NCBI GenBank assembly: GCA_020633435.1
Contig: JACKDP010000006.1
Coordinates: forward strand, 124,001-188,000
DNA: 64,000 bases
Direction of reading: 5' to 3'
Origin: Myxococcales bacterium
GTDB taxonomy: Bacteria > Myxococcota_A > Bradymonadia > UBA7976 > UBA1532
Below the pieces are notes generated by a model that was not told the DNA's origin, searched no databases, and worked only from the letters and a program-made list of their open reading frames with translations. Made by a program: the position numbers and the translations under genes. The stretch's first letter is position 1. Each line of letters starts with the position of its first letter. Shown one piece after another: positions 51,363 to 63,358 of this stretch.

Positions 51363-51398
51363 CCGTCGCCCGAGGCCACCACCAGGGCCCCCGGTGCC

Positions 51399-51427
51399 TT
51401 GACCCTCCTACTCGCACGGTGTACCGT
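51399..51427 (+). promoter_or_regulatory. candidate sigma70 promoter of the HEAT / sigma54-activator unit
   Basis: TTGACC (51399-51404), exact 17-bp spacer, TACCGT (51422-51427). A small inverted repeat ACGGT GT ACCGT (51416-51427) covers the -10. About 80 bp before the HEAT lipoprotein ATG. Confidence 0.45.
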
Positions 51428-51508
51428 CGCCCTCCGCTTGCCGCCGCGCTCGGAGTTGCGCGGTTTCATGCTGATTTCCGCGCACTTGCCTGTACGGGAG
51501 GGCTACCA

Positions 51509-53191
51509 ATGCCGCGCACGCTCCCCCTCGTGATCGCCCTGATCGCCGCCGTCGGTCTGCTCGGGTGCGACAAGCTCGACCCCAACTCTCCGGCCGCCTG
51601 GATCGAGAAGCTCAAGACGCCTGAGCGGACCGCCGCCATCGCGAAGCTGGGCGAGATGAAGGCCAAGGAGGCCATCGGCCCCCTGATGGAGGCCTACAAG
51701 GAGGGGCGCGACAAGTACGAGATCATCGCCGCCCTGACCCAGATCGGCGACAAGGCCGCCGTCCCCACGCTGCTGGAGGCCCTCCAGGACACCAGCGCGG
51801 GCAAGGCCGGCCAGCTCGCGGCCACCACGCTGCGCGAGTGGGAGGTCAAGGAGCACAGCGACGTCTACATCAACGTCGCCTCCAACAAGACCGCCACCAA
51901 CGAGCAGCGCTACGGGGCCCTGCAGCTCCTGGCCGAGTACCCGGTGCCGAAGGCCGAGCAGCCCCTGCTGACCATCCTCAACGGCGACCCGGACCTGCAG
52001 CCCATCGCCTTCAACGGCCTGGCGGCGGAGGCCCTCGGCAAGCTGAAGAGCGCCCAGGCCGTGCCGGGCCTCATCGCCTGCCTCTGGCTCGACGACCACC
52101 TGCACCGCAACGAGGTCCCGAAGTGCCGCCTGGCCCTCAACCGCGTCGGCGCGGCGGCGGCGGTGCCGGAGCTGATCAAGACGCTGGAGCGCAAGAACCG
52201 CCAGGTCGAGGATCGCGCCAAGAAGTACAAGTTCCACATCGGCGGCCTCATCGAGGCCAAGACGGCCGAGCTCCTGGGCGACATGCCCTCGGTGGACGCC
52301 GTGGAGCCCCTGATCGCGGCCCTCAAGAAGAACGAGGAGATGCCGGTCTCGGTCCAGAACGACCCCAAGAAGGCCCAGATCTTCGTCATGGGCGGCGTGC
52401 AGCGGGTCATCTCGGTCTCGAACGCCCTGGCCGTCATCGGCGACGAGCGCGCCATCGAGCCCCTGCTCGAGGTGGCCGGCAACCCCGAGCTGGCCCTGGA
52501 GCACAAGCTCTCGGCCACCCAGCAGCTCGCCTTCCTGGGCAACCCCAAGGCCATCGACGGCACCAAGGCCACCCCCGGCCTGATGGCGCTGCTGGAGAAG
52601 AAGATCAACAAGCAGGACCCGGTCAGCCAGGGCTTCCGCGTGCAGATCGCGCTCTCCATCGCCAACCTGCTCGATGGCACCGATGAGAAGACGATGGCCG
52701 CCTTCGAGAAGAGCGTCGCCGCCATCCAGGCCGAGATCCAGGGCTGGATCGCCGAGGACGAGAAGGCCGGCGCCGACAAGCGCGACATCGCCGCCTACAA
52801 GGAGTGGGGCAAGAGCTACGACGAGGCGATGGCCAAGATCGCCGCCGTCAAGGAGTGCACCACCGACCCCACCTGCTGGGGCAAGAAGCTCGCGCCCGAG
52901 GAGAAGAACATCGCGGTGCGCCTGGTGGCGGCCTACCGGCTGGCCCAGCTCAAGGACGCCCGCGACACGGCCGTCAAGGCCCTGCTCGCCAACATCGGCG
53001 ACACCGACCTGGTCGTGCGCAACGTCATCCTCTTTGGCCTGGATCGCCTCGCCGACGCCTCGGCCATCCCCGACCTGGAGAAGGCGAAGACGGCCGACGA
53101 GGAGCTCGCCAAGAAGGACAAGCGCTACCAGGGCGCGGCCTACACGACCGAGCTCATGATCGCCAAGCTGAGCCACAAGCCCAAGGGCTGA
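51509..53191 (+). CDS. HEAT-repeat lipoprotein
   Basis: 560 residues from ATG 51509 (GGGAGGG upstream). Lipobox ALIAAVGLLGC (Cys20). The rest is an alpha-solenoid of HEAT/PBS-lyase-type repeats (KLGEMKAKEAIGPLMEAYKE, TQIGDKAAVPTLLEALQD, LGKLKSAQAVPGLIACLW, LGDMPSVDAVEPLIAALKKN, AVIGDERAIEPLLEVAGN). A helical insert near 400-450 contains the Cys pair CTTDPTC. Lys-rich unlike most proteins here. Outer-membrane or inner-membrane attached adaptor, partner unknown; lies 31 bp upstream of the FHA-sigma54 activator. Confidence 0.82.
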   Translation: MPRTLPLVIALIAAVGLLGCDKLDPNSPAAWIEKLKTPERTAAIAKLGEMKAKEAIGPLMEAYKEGRDKYEIIAALTQIGDKAAVPTLLEALQDTSAGKAGQLAATTLREWEVKEHSDVYINVASNKTATNEQRYGALQLLAEYPVPKAEQPLLTILNGDPDLQPIAFNGLAAEALGKLKSAQAVPGLIACLWLDDHLHRNEVPKCRLALNRVGAAAAVPELIKTLERKNRQVEDRAKKYKFHIGGLIEAKTAELLGDMPSVDAVEPLIAALKKNEEMPVSVQNDPKKAQIFVMGGVQRVISVSNALAVIGDERAIEPLLEVAGNPELALEHKLSATQQLAFLGNPKAIDGTKATPGLMALLEKKINKQDPVSQGFRVQIALSIANLLDGTDEKTMAAFEKSVAAIQAEIQGWIAEDEKAGADKRDIAAYKEWGKSYDEAMAKIAAVKECTTDPTCWGKKLAPEEKNIAVRLVAAYRLAQLKDARDTAVKALLANIGDTDLVVRNVILFGLDRLADASAIPDLEKAKTADEELAKKDKRYQGAAYTTELMIAKLSHKPKG

Positions 53192-53222
53192 GCCCTCCCG
53201 AGTCGGCGACCGCGAGGGTCCC

Positions 53223-55118
<1,896 letters not shown>

Positions 55119-55121
55119 GCC

Positions 55122-56426
55122 GTGGACGTCGACGCCCTGCTGCGGCAGCTCGTCCAGGGGGACGAGGAGGCCCGCATCGCCGCCGCCGCCACCCTCGGGG
55201 AGTCCGGCGACCGCCGCGCGCTCGGTGGGCTCGTGCGCGCCCTGCGCGACGACGCGGCGGACGTGCGGGCGCAGGCCTGCGAGGCGCTCGGGGTCCTGGA
55301 GGACGCCCGGGCCGTGCCGCCGCTGGTGAGCCTGCTGCGCGACGCCGAGGAAGGGGTGCGCGGCGAGGCCTTCTCGGCGCTGCTGCGCATCGGCCAGGCC
55401 CGGGCGAGCAGCCTGCCCGACTACCGCGGCGAGGACCCGCGCTCGCCCAGCCTCGCCCTCACCCAGATCGTCTGGCCGGCGGATCTCGAGGCCGTCCGGC
55501 TGCTGCACGAGGCCCTCGACGACCCCGACCCCGAGGTGCGCATCGGCTGCGCCTACGCCCTGGGCCGCATGGGCGTGGCGGGGGCGTTCGACAGCCTCTA
55601 CCGGCTGCTGCAGGCGGACGCGGATCCCGAGGTGCGCACCGCGGCGGCGTTCTCTCTGGGCGATCTGCACCATGCGGGCGAGGCCCGGGCCGTGCCGGCG
55701 CTCATCGCCTGGTGGCCGCAGGCCCGGGCCGATGACGAGCAGGCGGTGGTGGTCGTGCGGGCGCTGGCCGAGAGCGGCCAGCCGGCGGCCTGGCCGGTCC
55801 TCATCGCCGCGCTGGAGCACCGCGACGATCGCGTCCGCCAGCTCGCCGTCATGGGCCTCGCCGAGACGCGGGTGCCCAACGCCGTCGGCCACCTGGTGCC
55901 GCGCCTGCGCGACCTGCACGTCGGCGTGCGCCGCAACGCCGCCCACGCCCTCGGGCGGCAGGGCGACGCCGCGGCCGTCGACGCCCTCATCGCCGCCGTG
56001 CCCGAGAACGACGCCGAGGTGCGCGCCGCCGTGGGCGAGGCCCTGGCCCGGCTGGACGCGGGGGCCGTGCGGGTGAGCCTCGCGCGCGCCGCGGCGGGGG
56101 ACGCCGAGCTGCGCCAGGCCGCCGCCTACCTGCGCGGCCAGCTCCACCAGACGGAGGGGCTGGTCGAGGCCCTCGCCGACCCGGAGCCGCTGGTGCGCAA
56201 AGCGGCCGCGCTGGCGCTGGGCCACGCCGCCCAGCCGCGCTTCCGGGCCCCGCTGGAGGCCGCCCTGGCCGATGGGCACTGGCGCGTCCGGGTGGCGGCC
56301 GCCGAGGGGTTGCGCCGCCTGGCCGACCCGGCGGCCATCCCCGCGCTGCGTCGCCATGTCCACGACGAGCACCCCGTGGTAGAAAACGCCGTGGGGGTTG
56401 CCCTGCGCGCTCTGGAGGGACGGTGA
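55122..56426 (+). CDS. cytoplasmic HEAT-repeat protein
   Basis: 434 residues from GTG 55122, 3 bp after the sigma54-activator stop. The whole protein is HEAT/PBS-lyase repeats of about 30 residues (AAATLGESGDRRALGGLVRA, EALGVLEDARAVPPLVSLLR, YALGRMGVAGAFDSLYRLLQ, HALGRQGDAAAVDALIAAVP, LALGHAAQPRFRAPLEAALA). No signal peptide, so cytoplasmic, unlike the lipoprotein HEAT protein before the activator. Probably a protein-protein adaptor for the FHA activator; inference from coupling. Stop overlaps the kinase start (GTGA). Confidence 0.85.
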   Translation: MDVDALLRQLVQGDEEARIAAAATLGESGDRRALGGLVRALRDDAADVRAQACEALGVLEDARAVPPLVSLLRDAEEGVRGEAFSALLRIGQARASSLPDYRGEDPRSPSLALTQIVWPADLEAVRLLHEALDDPDPEVRIGCAYALGRMGVAGAFDSLYRLLQADADPEVRTAAAFSLGDLHHAGEARAVPALIAWWPQARADDEQAVVVVRALAESGQPAAWPVLIAALEHRDDRVRQLAVMGLAETRVPNAVGHLVPRLRDLHVGVRRNAAHALGRQGDAAAVDALIAAVPENDAEVRAAVGEALARLDAGAVRVSLARAAAGDAELRQAAAYLRGQLHQTEGLVEALADPEPLVRKAAALALGHAAQPRFRAPLEAALADGHWRVRVAAAEGLRRLADPAAIPALRRHVHDEHPVVENAVGVALRALEGR

Positions 56427-57094
56427 AGCGCCCGCTGTACGTCGCGGTCGAGGGCCCCATCGGGGTCGGGAAGACGACGCTGGTCCGGGGCCTGAGCGCC
56501 CGGCTCCAGGCCCGGCTCGTCCTCGAGGTCGTGGAAGAAAACCCATTCCTTTCGCGCTTCTACGAGGATCGCGACCGCTACGCCTTCCAGACGCAGCTCT
56601 TCTTCCTGATGAGCCGCTTCAAGCAGCAGCAGGAGCTCAACCAGGGGGATCTCTTCACCCCCAGCGTCCTGGCGGACTACCACCTGCTCAAGGACCGCAT
56701 CTTCGCCCGGCTGACGCTGAAGGACGACGAGCTGGCGCTGTACGAGCGCGTCTACCAGTCCCTCGAGCTGCACATCCTGCAGCCCGACGTGCTCGTCTAC
56801 CTGCACGCGCCCCTCGAGGTCTTGCAGGAGCGCATCCGGTGGCGGGGGCGGCCGTTCGAGGCGAACTTCGATCCGTCGTACCTGAGCCGGCTGAGCGCCC
56901 ACTACCAGCACTACTTCGCGCACTACACGCGCACGCCGCTGCTCGACGTGGACACCTCCGACATCGATTACGCCTCCGACGCCGCCATGCTGGCGCGGCT
57001 CGAGGCCGAGATCGTGCGGCTGGCCCGCGCCGAAGAGGGCACCCCGCGAGTCGTGCGCATCGAGCGCGCCGACCAGCTCCCGATGTCGTTCTAG
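56423..57094 (+). CDS. deoxynucleoside kinase (dGK/dAK family)
   Basis: 223 residues, GTG 56423 in GTGA overlap. P-loop VEGPIGVGKTTLVRGLS at 8-24, then EENPFLSRFYEDRDRYAFQT (substrate-Glu motif), FFLMSRFKQQQELNQGDLF, DYHLLKDRIFARLTL with the DR-type motif, VYLHAPLEVLQERIRWRGRP (lid Arg). It phosphorylates deoxyguanosine/deoxyadenosine-type nucleosides in salvage; exact specificity not readable. It belongs to the same transcription unit as the HEAT protein, an unusual partner. Convergent with the PhnB-like gene. Confidence 0.92.
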   Translation: MKRPLYVAVEGPIGVGKTTLVRGLSARLQARLVLEVVEENPFLSRFYEDRDRYAFQTQLFFLMSRFKQQQELNQGDLFTPSVLADYHLLKDRIFARLTLKDDELALYERVYQSLELHILQPDVLVYLHAPLEVLQERIRWRGRPFEANFDPSYLSRLSAHYQHYFAHYTRTPLLDVDTSDIDYASDAAMLARLEAEIVRLARAEEGTPRVVRIERADQLPMSF

Positions 57095-57115
57095 GGCACG
57101 GCCGCCGCGCGCCGG

Positions 57116-57529
57116 TCAGGCCGTCGCGACGTTGAACATCCAGTTCACCCCGAAGCGGTCGTTCAGGGCCCCGAAGAGCGCTCCCCAGGGCGCGGGGAAC
57201 AAGGGCTGGAGCGTCTGGCCGCCCTCGGCGAGGGCGTCGAAGATGCGGTGCGCCTGCGCCACGTCGTCGAGGTCGAGGGCGATGCTCACGATGCCGGTCG
57301 GCGGCAGGGGCTGGTCGAAGGGGCCATCGCTCAGCATGAGCAGCGCGCCGTCCACGCGCAGCGCGGCGTGCATCACGAGGTCGCGGCGGGCCTCGGGGCA
57401 GCTCTGATCCACGTCGCCGAAGCGGCTGATGCTCTCGATCTGGGCGCCGAGGGCGGCCTCGTAGAGGGTGATGGCCTCGCGGGCGTGGCCGTTGAAGAGC
57501 AGGTACGGGGTGGCGTTTCGGACGGACAT
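57116..57529 (-). CDS. PhnB-like VOC-fold protein
   Basis: 137 residues, GGAGG before ATG 57529. MSVRNATPYLLFNGHAREAI then YEAALGAQIESISRFGD, MHAALRVDGALLMLSDG, GIVSIALDLDDVAQAHRIFD, APWGALFGALNDRFGVNWMF (Asp/Gly-Trp end typical). This is the PhnB/3-demethylubiquinone-like branch of the vicinal-oxygen-chelate fold. Members are often without known activity. Monocistronic. Confidence 0.9.
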   Translation of the reverse strand: MSVRNATPYLLFNGHAREAITLYEAALGAQIESISRFGDVDQSCPEARRDLVMHAALRVDGALLMLSDGPFDQPLPPTGIVSIALDLDDVAQAHRIFDALAEGGQTLQPLFPAPWGALFGALNDRFGVNWMFNVATA

Positions 57530-57701
57530 GCAAGCCTCCTGGGCAGTGGGTCGCGCCGTAGGTTCAGACCGGCGTCACGGAGCCGAGCATCCGATAGCAG
57601 TGGCCGGTGAGCGCCCGTCGGTGCCGCTCCAGATCAGCGATGTCGTTCATGGCGCCGAGGGTGGGGCAGCCCTCGACGGGCTGTCAACGCCGGCACCCGC
57701 G

Positions 57702-59490
57702 CTACCGCCCGGGGTAGAGCTTCACCCGCCAGCGACCGCCGCGCCGGTCGTAGAGGTCGTCGCCCGTGAGCACCCTGGCCTTGTGGCCGGGCTTCTCCAG
57801 GCGGGTGTCGAAGTCGATGGGCACGTCGCAGGCGCGGGCTTCCTCGCAGATGACCTTGCCCGTCGTGACCTGGACGAAGCGGGCGGGCCCGGGCTCGGGG
57901 ATGATGACGACGTAGCTGTTGCGGGGGAGCGGGGAGGGCGGATCGCCGCCGTCGAGGGCGCCCGCGTCCTCGGACGCAGCCACCGTCGGCGGGGCCGAGA
58001 CCGGCGTCGTCGGCGCGGCGGCCGTCGTCCGGGGATCGACGGGCTTCTCGCGCATGAACGACCAGGCGACCACCGCCGCCACGCCGACGGCGAGGATGCC
58101 CCCCGCGGCGAGCCAGAGCGTCTTGCTGGCCGGGGCGACCGGCGCCGCGGATCCCGCGCCGGAGGGCGGCGGCCGGCGCGTCGGCGGCAGGGGCCGCACT
58201 TCGGCGGCGGCCGGCTCGGCGGGCTCCTCGGGCGCCCACCGGGGCCGGGGCTCCTCCTTCAGCTCCAGCACGTCCAGCCCGCCCGCGGCGGCGACGGGCT
58301 CGCTCTTGCCGAACGAGAACGCCACCGGCAGGTCCGCGGTGCGCACCGGCATGGGCGGCGCGTCGGGGCTGGTGGGTGGCGGCAGCGTCTCGGCGGCAGA
58401 GATGTCCCGCGGGCGCGGCGGCGGGCGTGGCCGGCGTGGGCTCCTCGATGCGGGCGACGAGCTCGGCGGCCGACGGCGGGGCGCGTCCAGCGAGGGCGGA
58501 TCGATGAGGGCCGACGGGCGCCGCGGGCGCAGCGGCCCGGGCGGCTCGCTGGCCTTCGCCGCCGCCGGGCGGGCTGACGCGCGGTCGGGGCGGGGTGGGC
58601 TGGGCCGGGGCCGGTCGGGCCGCGTGACGTCGGGGTTTCGGCGACGGCGGGGGCGCCGCCGTGGCCGCCGACTCCAGCGGCGTCGGCGCGCTCCGGCGCG
58701 GGCCCAGGTCGGCCGTCGGCGCCGCCGGGGCGCGGGCCGGCTCGGCGGGGCGATCGCCCCAGTCGAGGGTGCCGGCGCGCAGGGCCTCCACCGTCCGCAG
58801 CAGGGCGCCCACGCTGTGGGGCCGGTCGCTGGGATCGGGATCGAGGCACATGCGCAGCGTGTCGACCAGCGGCGTCGGCAGGCGCGGGGCGGCCAGTTCC
58901 AGCGCGCGCCCGGACGGGACCGTCTGCCCCGTCGCCGCGAAGCAGAGCGTCGCCGCTGTGCCGAAGAGATCAGCGGGCACCGTCGGCACGCTGCCCTCGG
59001 GGGCCGAGAACATCGGATCGGGCACCAGATCCATGATGAGGGCGGCCAGGCCCGGGCAGACGAGCTGCACCCGGAGGGGGGACTCGCCCGAAATCCTCAA
59101 GCGTTCCGGGGTGATGGCGCCGTCGCAGATGCCGCGGGCGTGGGCAGCGGCCAGGCCGGAGAGCAGGGCCTCCGCCACCACCAGCAGCTGATCGGCGGGG
59201 AGGGGGCCCAGGCGGGCGACGCGCTCGGCCAGCGTCTCGCCCGGCTGCCACGGCTCGGCCACCCACGCCTCGCCAGCCGTGTCCACGCCGGCGTCGCGCA
59301 GCGTCAGGATGCGGGGCTCGTCCAGGGTGCACAGCCGCCGGGCGCCGGCCAGGAACACGGGGGCCTCGCCGAAGGGATCGACGTAGCGCAGGCGAACGCG
59401 CTCGCCCGTCTGGCTGTCCACCGCGCGCCACGCGCCCTGCCTGAGCTGCGCCTCCAGCCGGTAACGCCCGACCTCGTCCCCCGCCGCCAT
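57702..59490 (-). CDS. pseudokinase with membrane anchor, interrupted by frameshifts in the linker
   Basis: N-part in one frame from ATG 59490: a protein-kinase fold (VGRYRLEAQLRQGAWRAVDS, VAEALLSGLAAAHARGICDG, DPMFSAPEGS, CLDPDPSDRPHSVGALLRTV), but the Gly loop, VAIK Lys, HRD Asp (ICDGAITPERLRI) and DFG (CPGLA) are all lost, so a pseudokinase. In the Pro-rich linker the coding frame shifts: at CCCC (58632-58635, minus strand) the frame giving PSALIDPPSLDAP takes over, and another frame change near 58410 leads to RDISAAETLPPP. The C-part has a span (LWLAAGGILAVGVAAVVAW) and a periplasmic end SYVVIIPEP...RWRVKLYPGR. Probably one gene with sequencing indels or a natural decay. Confidence 0.7.
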
Positions 59491-59562
59491 CCGACCCTCC
59501 AGCCTGCGGACCCGACCTTCGCACGCTCCCCGCGTGGGCTCAAGCTCCGGCGCCGAGGGCGG

Positions 59563-59591
59563 TTGTCACACCGGGCCGGGCCCTCTATTCT
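59563..59591 (+). promoter_or_regulatory. sigma70 promoter of guaB-guaA
   Basis: TTGTCA (59563-59568), exact 17-bp spacer, TATTCT (59586-59591): 5/6 and 4/6 matches, with a local dip in GC. Predicted start about 59598; GTG of guaB at 59617 with GGGAGG between. Confidence 0.65.
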
Positions 59592-59616
59592 CCGGCCCTC
59601 GCGAGGGAGGCCCGCC

Positions 59617-60741
59617 GTGAAGCGCAGCATCGAACACCTCCGCACCGGACTCACCTTCGACGACGTGCTCCTGCAGCCGGCGTACTCCGAGGTGCTGCCC
59701 CGCGACGCGCGCACCCGGGTCCGCCTGGCGCGGGACGTCGAGCTGGGCATCCCGCTGGTGAGCGCCGCGATGGACACCGTGACGGAGGGCACGCTGGCCA
59801 TCGCCATGGCGCGGGCCGGGGGGCTGGGCTTCATCCACAAGAACCTGACGGTGCCCGAGCAGGCGGCCGAGGTGGCCCGGGTCAAGCACGCGGGCGGGGC
59901 CGAGGCGGTCTCGGCCGTGGACGCCGCGGGTCACCTGCGCGTCGGCGCGGCCGTGGGCGTGGGGGCCGAGGGCCTGGAGCGGGCGGCCGCGCTGGTGGCC
60001 GCGGGCGTCGACGTCATCGCGGTCGACACGGCCCATGGCCACAGCCGCGGCGTCCTCTCCACCGTGCGCGCCCTGCGCGATCGCTACCCCGAGCTCGCCC
60101 TCGTCGGCGGGAACATCGCCACCGCGGAGGCCGTGCAGGCCCTCGCCGAGGCGGGCGCCGACGTCGTGAAGGTCGGCATCGGGCCGGGCTCCATCTGCAC
60201 CACCCGGGTGGTCGCCGGGGTGGGCGTACCGCAGGTGACGGCCATCATGGACTGCGCCGAGGCCGCCGACGCCCTGGGCCTGGCGGTGATCGCCGATGGC
60301 GGCATCAAGCTGTCCGGGGACGTCGTGAAGGCCATCGCCGCCGGCGCCCACGTCGTGATGATCGGCAGCCTCTTCGGCGGCACCGCCGAGGCCCCGGGGG
60401 AGCGCATCGAGGTCGGCGGCAAGGCCTTCAAGGCCTACCGCGGCATGGGCAGCCTGGGCGCCATGAAGCGCGGCAGCCGCGATCGCTACTTCCAGGACGG
60501 CGAGGACGACCGGAAGCTGGTGGCCGAGGGCGTCGAGGCCCGGGTGCCGTACCGCGGCCCCATCGCCCACACCCTGCACCAGCTCGTCGGCGGCCTGCGG
60601 GCGGGCATGGGCTACACGGGCAGCGCCGACATCGAGGCCCTGCGCACCGGCGCCCGCTTCATCCGCATCACCTCGGCCGGGCTGCGCGAGAGCCATGTGC
60701 ACGACGTGGCCATGATCACCGACGCCCCGTCCGCCGACTGA
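59617..60741 (+). CDS. guaB: inosine-5'-monophosphate dehydrogenase lacking CBS domains
   Basis: 374 residues from GTG 59617 (GGGAGG upstream). (beta/alpha)8 IMPDH: LTFDDVLLQPAYSEVLPRD, LVSAAMDTVTEGTLAIAMAR, VIAVDTAHGHS, VVKVGIGPGSICTTRVVAG with the catalytic Cys194, AVIADGGIKLSGDVVKAI, YRGMGSLGAMKRGSRDRYF. The Bateman (two-CBS) insert normally near residues 90-200 is absent: NLTVPEQAAEVARVKHAGG passes straight to HLRVGAAVGVG. Normal length would be about 485. It converts IMP to XMP, first step to GMP. A GTP/ATP allosteric brake via CBS is therefore missing. Followed by guaA 13 bp on. Confidence 0.95.
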   Translation: MKRSIEHLRTGLTFDDVLLQPAYSEVLPRDARTRVRLARDVELGIPLVSAAMDTVTEGTLAIAMARAGGLGFIHKNLTVPEQAAEVARVKHAGGAEAVSAVDAAGHLRVGAAVGVGAEGLERAAALVAAGVDVIAVDTAHGHSRGVLSTVRALRDRYPELALVGGNIATAEAVQALAEAGADVVKVGIGPGSICTTRVVAGVGVPQVTAIMDCAEAADALGLAVIADGGIKLSGDVVKAIAAGAHVVMIGSLFGGTAEAPGERIEVGGKAFKAYRGMGSLGAMKRGSRDRYFQDGEDDRKLVAEGVEARVPYRGPIAHTLHQLVGGLRAGMGYTGSADIEALRTGARFIRITSAGLRESHVHDVAMITDAPSAD

Positions 60742-60754
60742 CCCGGGAGCCGCC

Positions 60755-62293
<1,539 letters not shown>

Positions 62294-63019
62294 GCGCATC
62301 GACAAGCTGCTGATCTGCCTGGCTTTTCTGCTCGGGGCGGCCCACGCCGAGCCGGCCCCCGTCGAGGTGCGCGTCGAGGACGGCGTGGTGGACTGGTCTA
62401 CCCGCGAGGTCCGCGTGCTGGGCGTCGGCACCCCCACCATCCTCTCCCACACCGGCAGCGTGACGCCGCAGGATCCCTACCTGCTGGCGCGCGCCGACGC
62501 CGAGGAGCGGCTGCGCCGGGTGCTCGTCGCGCTCCCCGTGGACGGCCGCCGCGCGATGGACGTCGAGGCGCTGGCGCCCCTGTTCGAGACGGCCCTGCAG
62601 CACTGGCGGGCCGACGCGCCCCTCTACTTCAGCGACGGGACGCTTCACCTGCAGGGCCGGGCCTCCTTCGCGTGGGGCGCTGCCCTCGCCGGGCCGCCCG
62701 TGCCCCAGGCCGCCGACGCCCCGACGGGCCTCGTCATCCGCCTCAAGCAGCCCATGGAGCCGCGCCTGCGCCTCGTGCTCACCGGCGAGGCCGCCCCGGC
62801 GACGCCCGCCGGCCTCCCGGGCGACCGCATCGGCGGGGCCGGGGTGGTCTGGGTGCGCGATGGCGCCGCCCCCGCGGCGGTGGCCATGGTGGGCCCGCGC
62901 CCCGTCGTCGCCCAGGCCCGCCTCGGCGACCGCGCCGGCGAGCTGACCCTCGACGCGGTGGGCGCGGCCGCCCTCCGCCTGCCCGCCGGCTTGCAGGGCG
63001 GCGTCGCCGTGGTGCTGCC

Positions 63020-63349
63020 ATGACGCGCCTGGCCCTGCGCGTCGCCGGCCTCGTCGTGGGCCTCGCCGGCTGCGGTGGCGGCGGCGTCATCCAGCGCGCC
63101 GACGAGCTGCCGCCGCCCCCGCCCGGCCTGGGCTTCGTGCAGATCCGCTGCGCCCCGGCCGAGGTCGAGGTCTACGTCGACGACCAGTACCTCGGGCAGC
63201 TCGATGGCTACGCCGAGGGCATCCTGCGCGTCCCCGCTGGCCCCCACCGCCTGATGCTGGCCCGCAAGGGCTTCTACCCCTGGTTCGGGGCCATCGAGGC
63301 GGGCCCGGAGGCCAGCGTCATCCGCACCCACCTCGTGCCGGTGCCCTGA
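63020..63349 (+). CDS. PEGA-domain lipoprotein
   Basis: 109 residues, ATG 63020 in ATGA overlap. Lipobox VVGLAGC (Cys18), Pro-rich linker, then a single PEGA domain: FVQIRCAPAEVEVYVDDQYLG, GILRVPAGPHRLMLARKGFY, PWFGAIEAGPEASVIRTHL. PEGA domains form small surface-layer or binding modules. It is co-translated with the LPP20-like protein, so the pair probably acts together in the envelope. Confidence 0.88.
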   Translation: MTRLALRVAGLVVGLAGCGGGGVIQRADELPPPPPGLGFVQIRCAPAEVEVYVDDQYLGQLDGYAEGILRVPAGPHRLMLARKGFYPWFGAIEAGPEASVIRTHLVPVP

Positions 63350-63358
63350 GGAGATCCC

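Noticed and set aside
51416..51427. ACGGT GT ACCGT inverted repeat as an independent operator
   Set aside because: Only 5-bp arms, overlapping a weak -10; too short to call beyond a note in the promoter entry.
57702..58352. Treating ATG 58352 as the start of a separate membrane protein
   Set aside because: Coding signal in that frame continues upstream (RDISAAETLPPP and before), there is no ribosome-binding site, and the upstream pseudokinase needs this C-terminus; a frameshifted single gene explains it better.
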